Origin: Bartonella bacilliformis Ver097
GTDB lineage: Bacteria > Pseudomonadota > Alphaproteobacteria > Rhizobiales > Rhizobiaceae
DNA: 64,000 bases
Assembly (NCBI RefSeq): GCF_000709795.1
Contig: NZ_KL503802.1
Span: forward strand, 124,001 to 188,000
Direction of reading: 5' to 3'
The translations under genes and the position numbers were made by a program. The notes beneath the pieces were generated by a model. That model was not told where the DNA came from. It saw nothing but the letters and a program-made list of their open reading frames with translations, and searched no databases. Each line of letters opens with the position of its first letter. Positions within the stretch are counted from its first letter, which is position 1. This document shows, piece by piece, positions 27,419 through 40,126 of this stretch.

Positions 27419-27838
27419 AAATAATTTTCTGTGATAACAAACTTTGTTCTCTCATTGAAAAATAGCAAAAAAAGTACGGAATTTTGCACCTTTTCGGAGC
27501 ATGAATATCAATGCTGTCTTTAATCTCTGCACTCAACCTACTACATGCCTATAAAATAAAAATAACTCATTAGTGTTACCTTAAATAAGAAATCAAGAGG
27601 AAACTTTAGAATTGGTTACAGATTAATCCCATGAAAATTTGTAGTTTTCCTATCGCTCACAAATATATCAAATTATTTTCATTGAAATGGATAGAACAAA
27701 ATAATTTGTACTATATGAATCGAAAGAAACAAAACTGTAATATAAAAATCACCACCTTTTATACCCTACAGCGTCTCTTCAAAATATTCCCCGAAAGCAT
27801 CATACTCAATGCAACTGATATCAAAAGCATTATGCCCT
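27419..27838. other. Intergenic region after hslO, no gene seen
   Basis: This AT-rich gap lies between hslO and the converging smr gene. A 71-codon open frame at 27631-27846 has no family likeness and no ribosome site. No clear hairpin or repeat was found. Confidence 0.5.
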
Positions 27839-28405
27839 TTAGATAGAACGACGCAGCCAAACATAAAGCGCACCCCGACCACCATGCTGGGGACTAGCTT
27901 GCTCAAATGCATAAACATAGCATCGAAAAACCGTCGTTGATAACCAATGAGGAACAAACCGATACAAAGCACCATCACTCCCATGTGATCGGCCTTTTCC
28001 TGTTATAACCAAAACATGACTCAATCCACGCCGCTGAGAAGACTGAAGAAATTCTTTTAAAGAAAAATAAGCCTCATCTTGTACAAGACCATGGAGATCA
28101 ATCCGTGCTTCGATAGGACGATGACCTCTTGCAATTTTACGATATATTGCGCGATTGAAATGCTGTATTTTTTCTGTTTGCGCAACCATCTCTTTTCTTC
28201 CCTTAACCATCGTTGATCTTTGTTGAGGTTCTTGAAAGAGTGGAACAACTTGTGTCACTTGTAATTTTTTATTTTCGATATTCTCAATATCTTTTTGCAC
28301 GGAAGAAGAGAAATCTCTATGAAGAGGTGTAACAGTCTGACAAATCTTTTCCCACAACAAACGATCTTGTGCAATCAATGGCTTTAAGTTTTTCTTCCCA
28401 TTCAT
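27839..28405 (-). CDS. Smr domain protein
   Basis: A 188-residue protein with a C-terminal Smr domain, a putative nuclease or nicking module related to the end of MutS2. The conserved motifs are RIDLHGLVQDEA near residue 99 and VITGKGRSHGSDGAL near residue 132. The N-terminal half (RLLWEKICQTVTPLHRD) is typical of the rhizobial family. It is in the same direction as the Tim44-like gene, 67 bases downstream of it. In many rhizobia an mltA gene sits between them; here it is absent. Confidence 0.88.
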   Translation of the reverse strand: MNGKKNLKPLIAQDRLLWEKICQTVTPLHRDFSSSVQKDIENIENKKLQVTQVVPLFQEPQQRSTMVKGRKEMVAQTEKIQHFNRAIYRKIARGHRPIEARIDLHGLVQDEAYFSLKEFLQSSQRRGLSHVLVITGKGRSHGSDGALYRFVPHWLSTTVFRCYVYAFEQASPQHGGRGALYVWLRRSI

Positions 28406-28472
28406 TTCTAGCCACTTGATCTTCCAACTTTATTGGATCTTATTCAAAACACCAAATAAACGCAAAATTATT

Positions 28473-29165
28473 TTAACTTTCATCTTCCGTTGCAAAAAGC
28501 TTCCAATTTGGATTTTTCGATACACTGTCACGAACAAAAGTCCAAACATCTCTAATTTCTACAATAGTCTCAGGATCACCATCTATACGCTCTTCTTGCT
28601 CATTATAAGTCACAGAAATAATCTCACTGACAATACGCACGGTGAGCAACTCTTCTCTTTTTTGCATTCCTGCTGAAATAAATTCAACCTTATTAATCCC
28701 AACAAAAGTAAATTGAATTCTTTCATTTCTTTTTTCGCGCTGTTCAATAGCCTCACAAAAACTTTCAAAAACATTTTGAGAAAGAAGTTCTTTAAGCTGA
28801 TCGCGATTGCCTTGCGCAAAAGCTGTCATGATCATTTCATAGGCAACTTGAACACCATTTATGAAAAACTGAGGAGAAAAACTAGAATCAGCCTGACGAA
28901 TAGCCCGCAAACCATCATTCAATGCGCTTCCTTTTGGTGCAATTGCATCAATATCGCTAAAATCACCCTTTTGCGCATTAATTTGCTGAGGAAATGAAAC
29001 AATATCACCTGTTGTATCTGTTTCAACCTGTTTTGTAGAATGACCAGAATAAGGATTGAAAGGAGGTCTTTCAAAACCAGTACGTTTACCTAATACATTA
29101 CGTAATTGTACAAAAACAATAACCATAACAACAAGAGCAATCACAAATACAACATCAAATCCCAT
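28473..29165 (-). CDS. Tim44-like domain protein
   Basis: A 230-residue membrane-anchored protein. An N-terminal helix (about residues 4-22) precedes a Pro- and polar-rich linker and a C-terminal Tim44-like domain (about 90-228) with EMIMTAFAQGNRDQLKELL and EIRDVWTFVRD. In alphaproteobacteria the family (TimA-like) is considered a relative of the mitochondrial import protein Tim44; its bacterial role is unclear. The ATG at 29165 is chosen over an upstream TTG. It is divergent from fxsA, a conserved neighbour. Confidence 0.88.
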   Translation of the reverse strand: MGFDVVFVIALVVMVIVFVQLRNVLGKRTGFERPPFNPYSGHSTKQVETDTTGDIVSFPQQINAQKGDFSDIDAIAPKGSALNDGLRAIRQADSSFSPQFFINGVQVAYEMIMTAFAQGNRDQLKELLSQNVFESFCEAIEQREKRNERIQFTFVGINKVEFISAGMQKREELLTVRIVSEIISVTYNEQEERIDGDPETIVEIRDVWTFVRDSVSKNPNWKLFATEDES

Positions 29166-29366
29166 GATTGTCGTCAATCTCCAAACCTAAAAATGATCCA
29201 TAAAAACATTGCAATCAATAACATCTATCAATACACATGTAAAATAAGTTAATTTGCCATTCAAAATAGTGTTAATCAAATCGTATTTATGCTTCCCTGT
29301 TTAAGTTAAAACAATAATGCTTATATAAATTCTTTCTATGTAAAATATTGAGAAGGGAATTTTCGT

Positions 29367-29894
29367 GTGACAAAATTTTATCATATAAAACCCCGCTTTT
29401 TACTGGTTATTGTCCTTTGCGCTCTTTTTGTTGAAATTGCTGGTTTTATCCTTGTTGGAAAGGAAATTGGGGTTTTAGCAACTTTGAGTTTAATCTTTTT
29501 AACAATGATAAGTGGAAGCATTTTACTCCGTATTTATGGCGTTAACCTCCTTAAAAATATACAACGTGGTCTTATTCAAGGGCATATGCCAACGCATAAT
29601 ATAAGCGATGAAGCTTTTATTCTTATTGGTGCAATTTTACTTATTATTCCTGGTTTTGTAAGCGATATTATAGGAATATTACTTCTTATAAAATCAGTAC
29701 GCACTTGTGCTCAATCCTTCCTCTCATTATTAAATAATAAAATCAACGCTAATGCTAAAACAACGTCTCAAAATAAATTTGAAAATATAATTGAACTTAA
29801 TGCAGAAAATTATCAAAGCTATAATGCGAAAGAATCTCCTTGGCATAAAAGCAATGATAATCATTCAAAAAACTTAACAGATACAAAAAAATAA
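29367..29894 (+). CDS. fxsA: FxsA family membrane protein
   Basis: A 175-residue inner-membrane protein starting with GTG, with AGAAGGGA 8 bases upstream. Three hydrophobic segments lie near residues 9-28, 33-52 and 78-100. The typical FxsA segment ILIGAILLIIPGFVSDIIG is present. FxsA in E. coli is a membrane protein that modulates phage exclusion; its general role is unknown. The C-terminal 60 residues are polar and low in complexity. It is followed by secB, a common rhizobial neighbour. Confidence 0.85.
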   Translation: MTKFYHIKPRFLLVIVLCALFVEIAGFILVGKEIGVLATLSLIFLTMISGSILLRIYGVNLLKNIQRGLIQGHMPTHNISDEAFILIGAILLIIPGFVSDIIGILLLIKSVRTCAQSFLSLLNNKINANAKTTSQNKFENIIELNAENYQSYNAKESPWHKSNDNHSKNLTDTKK

Positions 29895-29997
29895 TAAAGA
29901 TAATGAGGACGTTTCTTGCAACCTCTTGCAAGGCATGATAACCAATTTGTTTTTAGAGTTAGAACAAATTATCTAAGATAATGAAAGGTTTTTTAAT

Positions 29998-30477
29998 ATG
30001 GCTCAAGGTAGTGAAATAAATAATGACAATGAAAAACCTATTTTCGCTGTATTGACTCAATATTTGAAAGATCTCTCATTTGAGAATCCAAACGCTCCTC
30101 GGTCATTGCGTCCGCGAGAAAAATCACCCAAAATTGACATCAATATTAACGTTGATGCTAATCCAGTTGGTGATGATAATTACGATGTTGTCTTATCACT
30201 TTCAGTCAAAGCCGGTGATGATAATGATATATTGTTTCATGTAGAACTAGTTTATGGTGGTGTTTTCCATATTCAAAATATCCCACAAGAACACATTATG
30301 CCGCTGGTTTTTATTGAGTGTCCCCGTCTTTTATTTCCTTTTGTACGGCAAATTATATCTGATGCAACTCAAAATGGTGGCTTTCCACCTCTGTGGATCG
30401 ATCCGATTGATTTTGTAACTCTATTTCAACGACGTATTGCTGCAGAACAAAAAGATAAACCTACACAATCATCCTAA
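29998..30477 (+). CDS. secB: Protein-export chaperone SecB
   Basis: A 159-residue tetrameric cytosolic chaperone that delivers unfolded preproteins to SecA. Motifs seen are [18 protein letters not shown] near residue 17, [12 protein letters not shown] near residue 81 and [17 protein letters not shown] near residue 102. A GAAAGG ribosome site precedes the start. Length and sequence are typical of alphaproteobacteria. Confidence 0.96.
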   Translation: MAQGSEINNDNEKPIFAVLTQYLKDLSFENPNAPRSLRPREKSPKIDININVDANPVGDDNYDVVLSLSVKAGDDNDILFHVELVYGGVFHIQNIPQEHIMPLVFIECPRLLFPFVRQIISDATQNGGFPPLWIDPIDFVTLFQRRIAAEQKDKPTQSS

Positions 30478-30993
30478 CAATCTTTTCGCACAATCATGTG
30501 TACTCTGCTGTTTCTTCTCTTGTCATTGGTAAGATCATAAAATTAGATATTTTTGCTTTTAAAGCAAGATTTACCGAGAATATGGGTAATACCATATTTA
30601 TAAAATCTATATTGCATCCATTCAAAAGCTCATAATAGCTGCTTCATCAATAAGCTTGGAACATTGTGTTAATCATTTAAGGTAATGATTAGCCAAACTT
30701 CATAAAATGAATGCCCCCTGTTAATCTGCATTAAAAGATACTGCTACATCGCCTCTATAGAAGCTCCATTTATATAAAAAATAACAACACCTTTAAAATT
30801 CCATAGCCTTCTTGTTGTTTACAAAGCTGAAATTTTGGAATGCTTACAATATTTTTTATTCCTGATAATCCTAATCCATTGATAAAAGAAATTATCTCTT
30901 CAATGATCTCAGAAATTTTTTAGCACGACCAAGAGTATCTTAACCTGTTTTTTATTTCTGATGCTTAATAAACATGACGATAAACACCACCTA
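30478..30993 (-). pseudogene. Possible decayed coding remnants between secB and the malic enzyme gene
   Basis: This 516-base gap has no intact gene. Read on the minus strand, it gives short protein-like pieces in different frames near 30750-30940, including SEIIEEIISFINGLGLSGIK and FQLCKQQEGYGILKVL, interrupted by stops and frame changes. This pattern suggests an eroded small gene, possibly a toxin-like ORF, but I could not assign a family. It could equally be chance open frame in AT-rich DNA. Confidence 0.3.
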
Positions 30994-32316
30994 TCATAAA
31001 AATGGATCACGCCTAGCATTCAAATCACGTTTATAAGCTTCTAAATTATTAATATTCTTTTTGGCAACACCACTTTCCATAGCTGCATTGGCTACTGCAG
31101 CTGAAACAACTGGAAGCAAACGAGGATCAAATGGAACGGGTATGATATAATCCGGACCAAATTTCAATCGACGGCCATTATAAGCTTCCATAACGCTCTC
31201 CGGCACTTCCTCACATGCCAAATCTGCAATAGCTTTTGCTGCAGCAATTTTCATGTGTTCATTAATAATTGTCGCACGGACATCAAGTACACCACGAAAC
31301 ATATATGGAAAACAAAGAACATTATTAATCTGATTAGGATAATCTGATCGACCTGTTGCTATGATAGCATCATCACGCACTTGCATAACCTCTTCCGGTG
31401 TGATTTCTGGATCAGGATTAGCCATAGAAAAAATAATTGGCCGAGGAGCCATTGACTTTACTAGTTTTCCGGTTAACGCGCCTTTCACTGAAACCCCAAA
31501 AAATATATCAGCACCCTCCATTGCTTCAGCGAGAGTGCGTTTATCTGTTTTAGTAGCATGAGCAGATTTCCAAGGATTCATACCCTCTTCACGACCTTCA
31601 TACACAATCCCCTTCGTATCACATAATAGGATATTTTCAGGTCGGAAACCAATCTCCTTAAGCAATTGAATACAAGCAATACCTGCAGACCCTGCACCAT
31701 TGCAAACCAACCGCGTATTCTCTATATTGCGTCCGGTTAAACGCAAAGCATTTATCATACCAGCAACTGCAACAATTGCCGTTCCATGCTGATCATCGTG
31801 AAAAACAGGAATATTCATTATCTCACATAAACGATTTTCAATAATGAAACAGTCAGGTGCTTTAATATCTTCAAGATTAATACCACCAAAAGATGGCTCC
31901 AAATGACGCACTAAATTGACAAAACTTTCTGTATCATTCGTATCAACTTCTAAATCAATGGCATCAACATCAGCAAAGCGCTTAAAAAGCACTGCTTTTC
32001 CTTCCATCACTGGTTTAGATGCCAAAGCACCCAAATTTCCTAAACCTAAAATAGCTGTTCCGTTTGATATAACAGCAACAAGATTACCTTTGGCTGTATA
32101 ATCATAAGCCAGCTCAGGATTTTGAGCAATTGCTTTAACAGGCACAGCAACCCCTGGCGAATAAGCAAGTGCCAAATCATGCTGCGTTTTCATAGATTTT
32201 GTTGCAACAATTTCAAGCTTTCCAGGTTGACCATAACTATGAAAATCAAGAGCTTTTTGTTCATCTTCACTATAAACCGCTTTATAGGTTTTATAATCTT
32301 GCTCATCTTTTTTCAT
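30994..32316 (-). CDS. maeB: NADP-dependent malic enzyme, malic domain only
   Basis: A 440-residue enzyme that decarboxylates malate to pyruvate. The catalytic and metal segments are visible: AYSPGVAVPVKAI near residue 52, FHDDQHGTAIVAVAGM near residue 172 and the nucleotide-binding NGAGSAGIACIQLL near residue 206. MaeB-type enzymes in this lineage are normally about 760 residues with a C-terminal phosphotransacetylase-like half. This one ends after AYKRDLNARRDPFL, and the next 516 bases do not encode that half. The ATG at 32316 is preferred over a TTG at 32346. Confidence 0.9.
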   Translation of the reverse strand: MKKDEQDYKTYKAVYSEDEQKALDFHSYGQPGKLEIVATKSMKTQHDLALAYSPGVAVPVKAIAQNPELAYDYTAKGNLVAVISNGTAILGLGNLGALASKPVMEGKAVLFKRFADVDAIDLEVDTNDTESFVNLVRHLEPSFGGINLEDIKAPDCFIIENRLCEIMNIPVFHDDQHGTAIVAVAGMINALRLTGRNIENTRLVCNGAGSAGIACIQLLKEIGFRPENILLCDTKGIVYEGREEGMNPWKSAHATKTDKRTLAEAMEGADIFFGVSVKGALTGKLVKSMAPRPIIFSMANPDPEITPEEVMQVRDDAIIATGRSDYPNQINNVLCFPYMFRGVLDVRATIINEHMKIAAAKAIADLACEEVPESVMEAYNGRRLKFGPDYIIPVPFDPRLLPVVSAAVANAAMESGVAKKNINNLEAYKRDLNARRDPFL

Positions 32317-32518
32317 TTTACTTATTTTTCTCCCAAAATAGTACAAATCTTGCTTGGCTTATGGGTTCAACTATTTGATTTTAAATTTGATTCATAGTCC
32401 AGAAACCGTTATGCTTATTCTTTAACAGGTAATTTACCATATCTTTTCATTCACAAATAATGAAGATATGGACTGAAGTAAATAAAAAAGACGTATTGAA
32501 AGGGATAAGTGCAGAAAA

Positions 32519-35263
32519 ATGGAAAAAGGGACGGAACATAAAAGTAACGTAACTCTACAGCCTTCCACCTCATCTAGCGCACACCAAGAACGTCTTACCC
32601 CCATGATGGAGCAATATATAGAAATCAAAGCAGTCAATAATGATTGCCTGCTTTTTTATCGTATGGGTGATTTCTATGAATTATTTTTCAGTGACGCAAT
32701 TATCGCTTCTCAAGCTTTAGGAATTACACTTACAACACGCGGCAAACACTTAGGTAAAGATATCCCCATGTGTGGTGTTCCTGTTCATTCAGCTGATGAT
32801 TATTTGCAAAAACTCATCGCCTGTGGTTACCGCGTTGCTGTATGTGAACAAATGGAAAATCCCACAGAAGCAAAAAAACGTAGCTCAAAATCAATCGTTC
32901 AACGTGAAGTTGTTCGCCTTATTACACCTGGAACCATAACGGAAGAAAAACTCCTTGATCCAACACGCGCAAATTACCTAATGACACTTGCCCGCATCAA
33001 AACTAATGATAAAGAAGAATTTGCTTTGTCTTGGATTGATATTTCCACTGGCATATTTCGTGTTACAGAAAGTCATCATGAAAAACTTCTAACAGATATC
33101 ATGCGCGTAGACCCGCAAGAAGTGATAGTGGCCGATTCATTGTTGCATGACAAATCTCTGAAATCACTTTTTAATGTTCTTGGTCATCTCATCTCACCTC
33201 AACCAGCTACTCTTTTCGATACAATCACCGCTGAACATGATATTTGCAATTATTTCAAATTATCAACCCTTGAAGGCGTTGCTGATTATTCACGCTCTGA
33301 ATTTTCAGCTATTGCTGCTGCTATTCGTTATATTGAAAAAACACAAATCACCCACCGTCCCCCTCTCATGCGTCCCGAACGCCAAAATGAAAAAGCGACT
33401 CTCTTCATTGATGCGGCTACCAGGCTTAACCTCGAACTTATTCGAACCACATCTGGCCAACGCGATGGAAGCTTATTAAAAACCATTGACCGCACAGTTA
33501 CAGGAGGTGGTTCACGTCTTCTTGCTGATCGCTTAATTTCTCCTTTAACATCTCCTGAAGCTATTGATAAACGTCTTGATTCAATTTCCTTTTTCTTGCG
33601 TAATACTTCTCTTTCAGAAGCTGCCCATCTTATTTTGAAAGGGGGACCAGATATGTCACGTGCCGTTTCACGTTTGGCTCTTGGTCGAGGAGAACCACGT
33701 GATATCGCTACAATTCGGCGTGGTTTTGAAATTATTAGTGAACTAAATCAGCTACTCAATAATAAATTGCTTCCCCAAGAAATAAGTGATGTGCAAGAAG
33801 TGTTTTCACACTTACCTACTGCCTTGCATACGCGTCTCAATCAAGCATTGGCTGATGATCTTCCACTTCTTAAGCGTGACGGAGGATTTATTCGCCCTAA
33901 TTATCACCAAGAGCTGGATAAAACGCGCAGTTTACGTGATGAATCACGCCGTATCATTGCGGAACTTCAAGCACGATATGCTAAAGAAACGGACATTAAA
34001 ACACTTAAAATCAAGCATAATAATGTTTTAGGTTACTTCATTGAAGTTACAGCCTTACAAGCATCTACACTCACAAATAATCCACAAGCAAAAGCGCGTT
34101 TTATTCACCGACAAACAATGGCAAATGCTATGCGCTTTACGACGACAGAGCTTGCTGAACTTGAAAGTCGTATTGCCCATGCAGCGAATCACGCTATAAT
34201 GCTTGAGCTTGAAATCTTCGATATGCTTGTAAATGAAATTATCGCACAAGCTGATTTCATTCGTAAAGTTTCCGAAGCACTTTCTGTTTTAGATGTATCC
34301 GTTGCTTTAGCGTATTTAGCTGAAGAACAAGGATATTGTCGTCCAATCATTGATAATTCTCTAACCTTTCGCATCACTGCAGGACGCCATCCTGTCGTAG
34401 AGCAAGCATTACGAAAACAAGCAATAGAACCATTTGTTGCCAATGACTGTAATCTCTCTGCAAAAAACAATCACCAATATGCAGCAATCTGGTTGTTGAC
34501 AGGTCCAAATATGGGAGGAAAATCAACATTTTTGCGACAAAATGCCCTTATTGCTATTATGGCACAAATGGGCTCATTTGTGCCAGCTAGTTCGGCCCAT
34601 ATCGGTGTTGTTGATCGTTTATTTAGCCGTGTCGGCGCTTCTGATGATCTTGCACGAGGGCGCTCAACCTTTATGATGGAAATGGTTGAAACAGCAACTA
34701 TTCTTAATCATGCAAGTAGCCACTCTCTTGTGATTCTCGACGAGATCGGACGCGGTACATCAACTTTTGATGGTCTCTCAATTGCTTGGGCGACTGTTGA
34801 ATATCTTCACGAAGTTAACCATTGTCGTGCCATTCTCGCCACGCATTTTCACGAAATGACAGCACTCACCAAGACACTCGACCGCCTTCATAATGTAACC
34901 ATGAAAGTCAAAAATTGGGAGGGTAATGTCATCTTTCTTCACGAAATAACTGAAGGAGCTGCTGACCGATCTTATGGAGTACAAGTTGCAAAGCTTGCTG
35001 GACTTCCTGAAGAAGTTATTACCCGTGCAACAGACGTTCTCCATCAATTAGAACAAAGCGAAATGGCTGAAAAAGGGCACAAATTAATTGATGACTTACC
35101 TCTATTTAATCTTCAAACAATATCCACTACACATAAAAAAACAGATAAATATGATGTAATTAAAGAAGCTTTAAAAAATATCCATCCTGATGAGCTTTCA
35201 CCTAAAGATGCTTTAGAAGAACTTTATCGTCTTAAAAAACTTGAAAAAGAATCACCTCTTTAA
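32519..35263 (+). CDS. mutS: DNA mismatch repair protein MutS
   Basis: A 914-residue mismatch-recognition ATPase. The mismatch-binding Phe-x-Glu is in [11 protein letters not shown] near residue 51. Walker [14 protein letters not shown] is near residue 661, and Walker B with the signature, [15 protein letters not shown], near residue 738. A C-terminal helix-turn-helix region ends with [14 protein letters not shown]. Length is typical. Its 5' neighbour is maeB, divergent, with 202 bases between starts. Confidence 0.97.
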   Translation: MEKGTEHKSNVTLQPSTSSSAHQERLTPMMEQYIEIKAVNNDCLLFYRMGDFYELFFSDAIIASQALGITLTTRGKHLGKDIPMCGVPVHSADDYLQKLIACGYRVAVCEQMENPTEAKKRSSKSIVQREVVRLITPGTITEEKLLDPTRANYLMTLARIKTNDKEEFALSWIDISTGIFRVTESHHEKLLTDIMRVDPQEVIVADSLLHDKSLKSLFNVLGHLISPQPATLFDTITAEHDICNYFKLSTLEGVADYSRSEFSAIAAAIRYIEKTQITHRPPLMRPERQNEKATLFIDAATRLNLELIRTTSGQRDGSLLKTIDRTVTGGGSRLLADRLISPLTSPEAIDKRLDSISFFLRNTSLSEAAHLILKGGPDMSRAVSRLALGRGEPRDIATIRRGFEIISELNQLLNNKLLPQEISDVQEVFSHLPTALHTRLNQALADDLPLLKRDGGFIRPNYHQELDKTRSLRDESRRIIAELQARYAKETDIKTLKIKHNNVLGYFIEVTALQASTLTNNPQAKARFIHRQTMANAMRFTTTELAELESRIAHAANHAIMLELEIFDMLVNEIIAQADFIRKVSEALSVLDVSVALAYLAEEQGYCRPIIDNSLTFRITAGRHPVVEQALRKQAIEPFVANDCNLSAKNNHQYAAIWLLTGPNMGGKSTFLRQNALIAIMAQMGSFVPASSAHIGVVDRLFSRVGASDDLARGRSTFMMEMVETATILNHASSHSLVILDEIGRGTSTFDGLSIAWATVEYLHEVNHCRAILATHFHEMTALTKTLDRLHNVTMKVKNWEGNVIFLHEITEGAADRSYGVQVAKLAGLPEEVITRATDVLHQLEQSEMAEKGHKLIDDLPLFNLQTISTTHKKTDKYDVIKEALKNIHPDELSPKDALEELYRLKKLEKESPL

Positions 35264-35357
35264 GAAAAATTTAATAGCTATTATACAGCGCTTGTTAATC
35301 AGTACATAAACCTAATTTCAAATGTTTATGCTACAGAGAAAAATATACTGATATTTT

Positions 35358-35433
<76 letters not shown>

Positions 35434-35556
35434 ACAAAAAGCAGCTTCTCTCTCAAAAACAAAATAAAGCATAAAAGAAGTTCTTAGAACGAGAAAAGCC
35501 GAAGATCAAGAAGAATTCGTCTTCAATAAAAAGAATACAAAATTCTCTTGCCTTTC

Positions 35557-38088
<2,532 letters not shown>

Positions 38089-38224
38089 AATCATCAAGGT
38101 GATTTCCATATATCTAGCGCTAATTTTTTTCCCGTTTATAAGAAAAAAATCATGGAATGATCCTATATCAACACTAACCCAGCGCTAATGCCTTTTGTAA
38201 TAAAGGTATGTATCAGGAGTTTTT

Positions 38225-39925
38225 ATGTCACAATACAATCCCAGGGTAGAGGATTTTGAAGCCCTTTTAATGGAATCTTTCCAAACCAACGACCTCAATG
38301 AAGGATCTGTTGTTAAAGGTCGTATCATTGCAATCGAAAAAGACATGGCCATTATTGATGCTGGTCTTAAGGTAGAAGGACGTATTCCTCTTAAGGAATT
38401 TGGTAGCAAAGGTAAAGACGGTTCGTTGCAAATCGGCGATGAAGTTGAAGTTTACATTGATCGCATTGAAAATGCGATGGGTGAAGCTGTTCTATCACGT
38501 GAAAAAGCACGTCGTGAAGAAAGTTGGTTCCGTCTTGAGGAAAAATTCAATGCAGGTGTACGTGTGGATGGAGTCATCTTCAGCCAAGTAAAAGGTGGCT
38601 TTACTGTTGACCTTGATGGTGCTGTTGCCTTTTTACCTCGTAGCCAAGTTGACATTCGCCCTATCCGTGATGTTGCCCCTTTAATGCACAATCCACAATC
38701 GTTTGAAATTTTGAAAATGGATCGTCGTCGTGGTAATATTGTTGTCTCACGCCGTACCATCTTAGAAGAAAGTCGTGCTGAACAGCGTTCAGAAATTGTT
38801 CAAAACCTTGAAGAAAACCAAATCGTTGAAGGCGTGGTTAAAAATATCACTGATTATGGTGCCTTTATTGATCTTGGTGGAATCGATGGCCTTTTGCATG
38901 TTACTGACATGGCATGGCGACGTGTTAGCCACCCCTCTGAGATCTTGACGATCGGTCAAACGATTAAAGTTCAGATTATTCGTATCAATCAAGACACACA
39001 TCGTATCTCTCTTGGAATGAAACAACTTGAAAATGATCCGTGGAATAGCATTAGCGAAAAATATCCAGTGGGTAAAAAAATCACTGGTTCTGTCACCAAT
39101 ATCACAGATTACGGTTGTTTTGTTGAGATCGAACCAGGAATCGAAGGACTGATCCACGTTTCTGAAATGAGCTGGACGAAGAAAAACGTTCATCCTGGAA
39201 AACTCCTTTCTACATCACAAGAAGTAGAAGTTGCTGTTCTTGAAGTTGATCCTTCTAAACGGCGAATTTCCCTTGGTCTTAAGCAAGCATCCGAAAATCC
39301 ATGGGTAGCTTTCTCCAATAATTTCCCTATAAATTCGCAAGTTGAAGGGGAAGTCAAAAATAAGACAGAATTTGGTCTCTTCATCGGACTTGAAGGTGAT
39401 GTTGATGGTATGGTTCATCTTTCTGATCTTGATTGGAATCGTCCTGGTGAACAAGTCATTGAGACTTATAACAAAGGTGACATCGTTAAAGCTGTTGTCC
39501 TTGATGTTGACGTTGAAAAAGAACGTATCTCTTTAGGAATTAAACAGCTTTCCTCTGATAAAGTTGGAGAAGCAGCAGCTTCTGGTGAACTACGTAAAGG
39601 TGCTGTCGTTACCTGTGAAGTTATTGGAATCAATGACAATGGTATTGATATAAAATTGGTTAACCACAATCTAGAAACAACCATCCGTCGAACTGATTTG
39701 GCACGTGATCGTGATGAACAACGCACTGAACGTTTCTCTATTGGACAGAAAGTTGATGCCTGTATTACTGCATTTGATAAAAAAACGCGTAAGTTTTCAG
39801 CATCCATTAAAGCCTTAGAAATTGCGGAAGGGAAAGAAGCTGTTGCTCAATATGGTTCAACAGATTCAGGAGCTTCCCTTGGTGATATTCTCGGTGCTGC
39901 ATTAAAAAAGCAAGAACAAAATTAA
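38225..39925 (+). CDS. rpsA: 30S ribosomal protein S1
   Basis: A 566-residue protein with six S1 RNA-binding repeats of about 70 residues (near 30-100, 117-183, 204-272, 289-359, 376-446 and 463-530). It binds mRNA leaders on the small subunit to help translation begin. Repeats 3 to 5 are most alike (for example ITDYGAFIDLGGIDGLLHVTD). An AGGAGT ribosome site precedes the start. A strong terminator follows. Confidence 0.97.
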   Translation: MSQYNPRVEDFEALLMESFQTNDLNEGSVVKGRIIAIEKDMAIIDAGLKVEGRIPLKEFGSKGKDGSLQIGDEVEVYIDRIENAMGEAVLSREKARREESWFRLEEKFNAGVRVDGVIFSQVKGGFTVDLDGAVAFLPRSQVDIRPIRDVAPLMHNPQSFEILKMDRRRGNIVVSRRTILEESRAEQRSEIVQNLEENQIVEGVVKNITDYGAFIDLGGIDGLLHVTDMAWRRVSHPSEILTIGQTIKVQIIRINQDTHRISLGMKQLENDPWNSISEKYPVGKKITGSVTNITDYGCFVEIEPGIEGLIHVSEMSWTKKNVHPGKLLSTSQEVEVAVLEVDPSKRRISLGLKQASENPWVAFSNNFPINSQVEGEVKNKTEFGLFIGLEGDVDGMVHLSDLDWNRPGEQVIETYNKGDIVKAVVLDVDVEKERISLGIKQLSSDKVGEAAASGELRKGAVVTCEVIGINDNGIDIKLVNHNLETTIRRTDLARDRDEQRTERFSIGQKVDACITAFDKKTRKFSASIKALEIAEGKEAVAQYGSTDSGASLGDILGAALKKQEQN

Positions 39926-39944
39926 TCATTAATCATTAAAAATG

Positions 39945-39975
39945 AAGACCGCCTATTGTTGGGTGGTCTTTTTTT
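39945..39975 (+). terminator. Intrinsic terminator of rpsA
   Basis: The stem AAGACCGCC / GGTGGTCTT (39945-39953 with 39962-39970, one G-T pair), with an 8-base loop, runs into seven T residues 20 bases after the rpsA stop. Confidence 0.9.
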
Positions 39976-40126
39976 ATCCATCAATGAAACATCTTTTAAG
40001 ATTTCAATTATTTGTCTGGTGATACAATTTCAAACACTTTTGGACAAAAAATTATTTTTTCTATGAACCGTTCATTATTAGGATAAAATACTAAAAATCT
40101 ATTGAATAAAAAGGAAGATTGTATCT

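Noticed and set aside
27631-27846. A 71-codon open frame in the gap after hslO
   Set aside because: No ribosome site, no recognisable motif and AT-driven composition; it also runs into the end of the smr gene.
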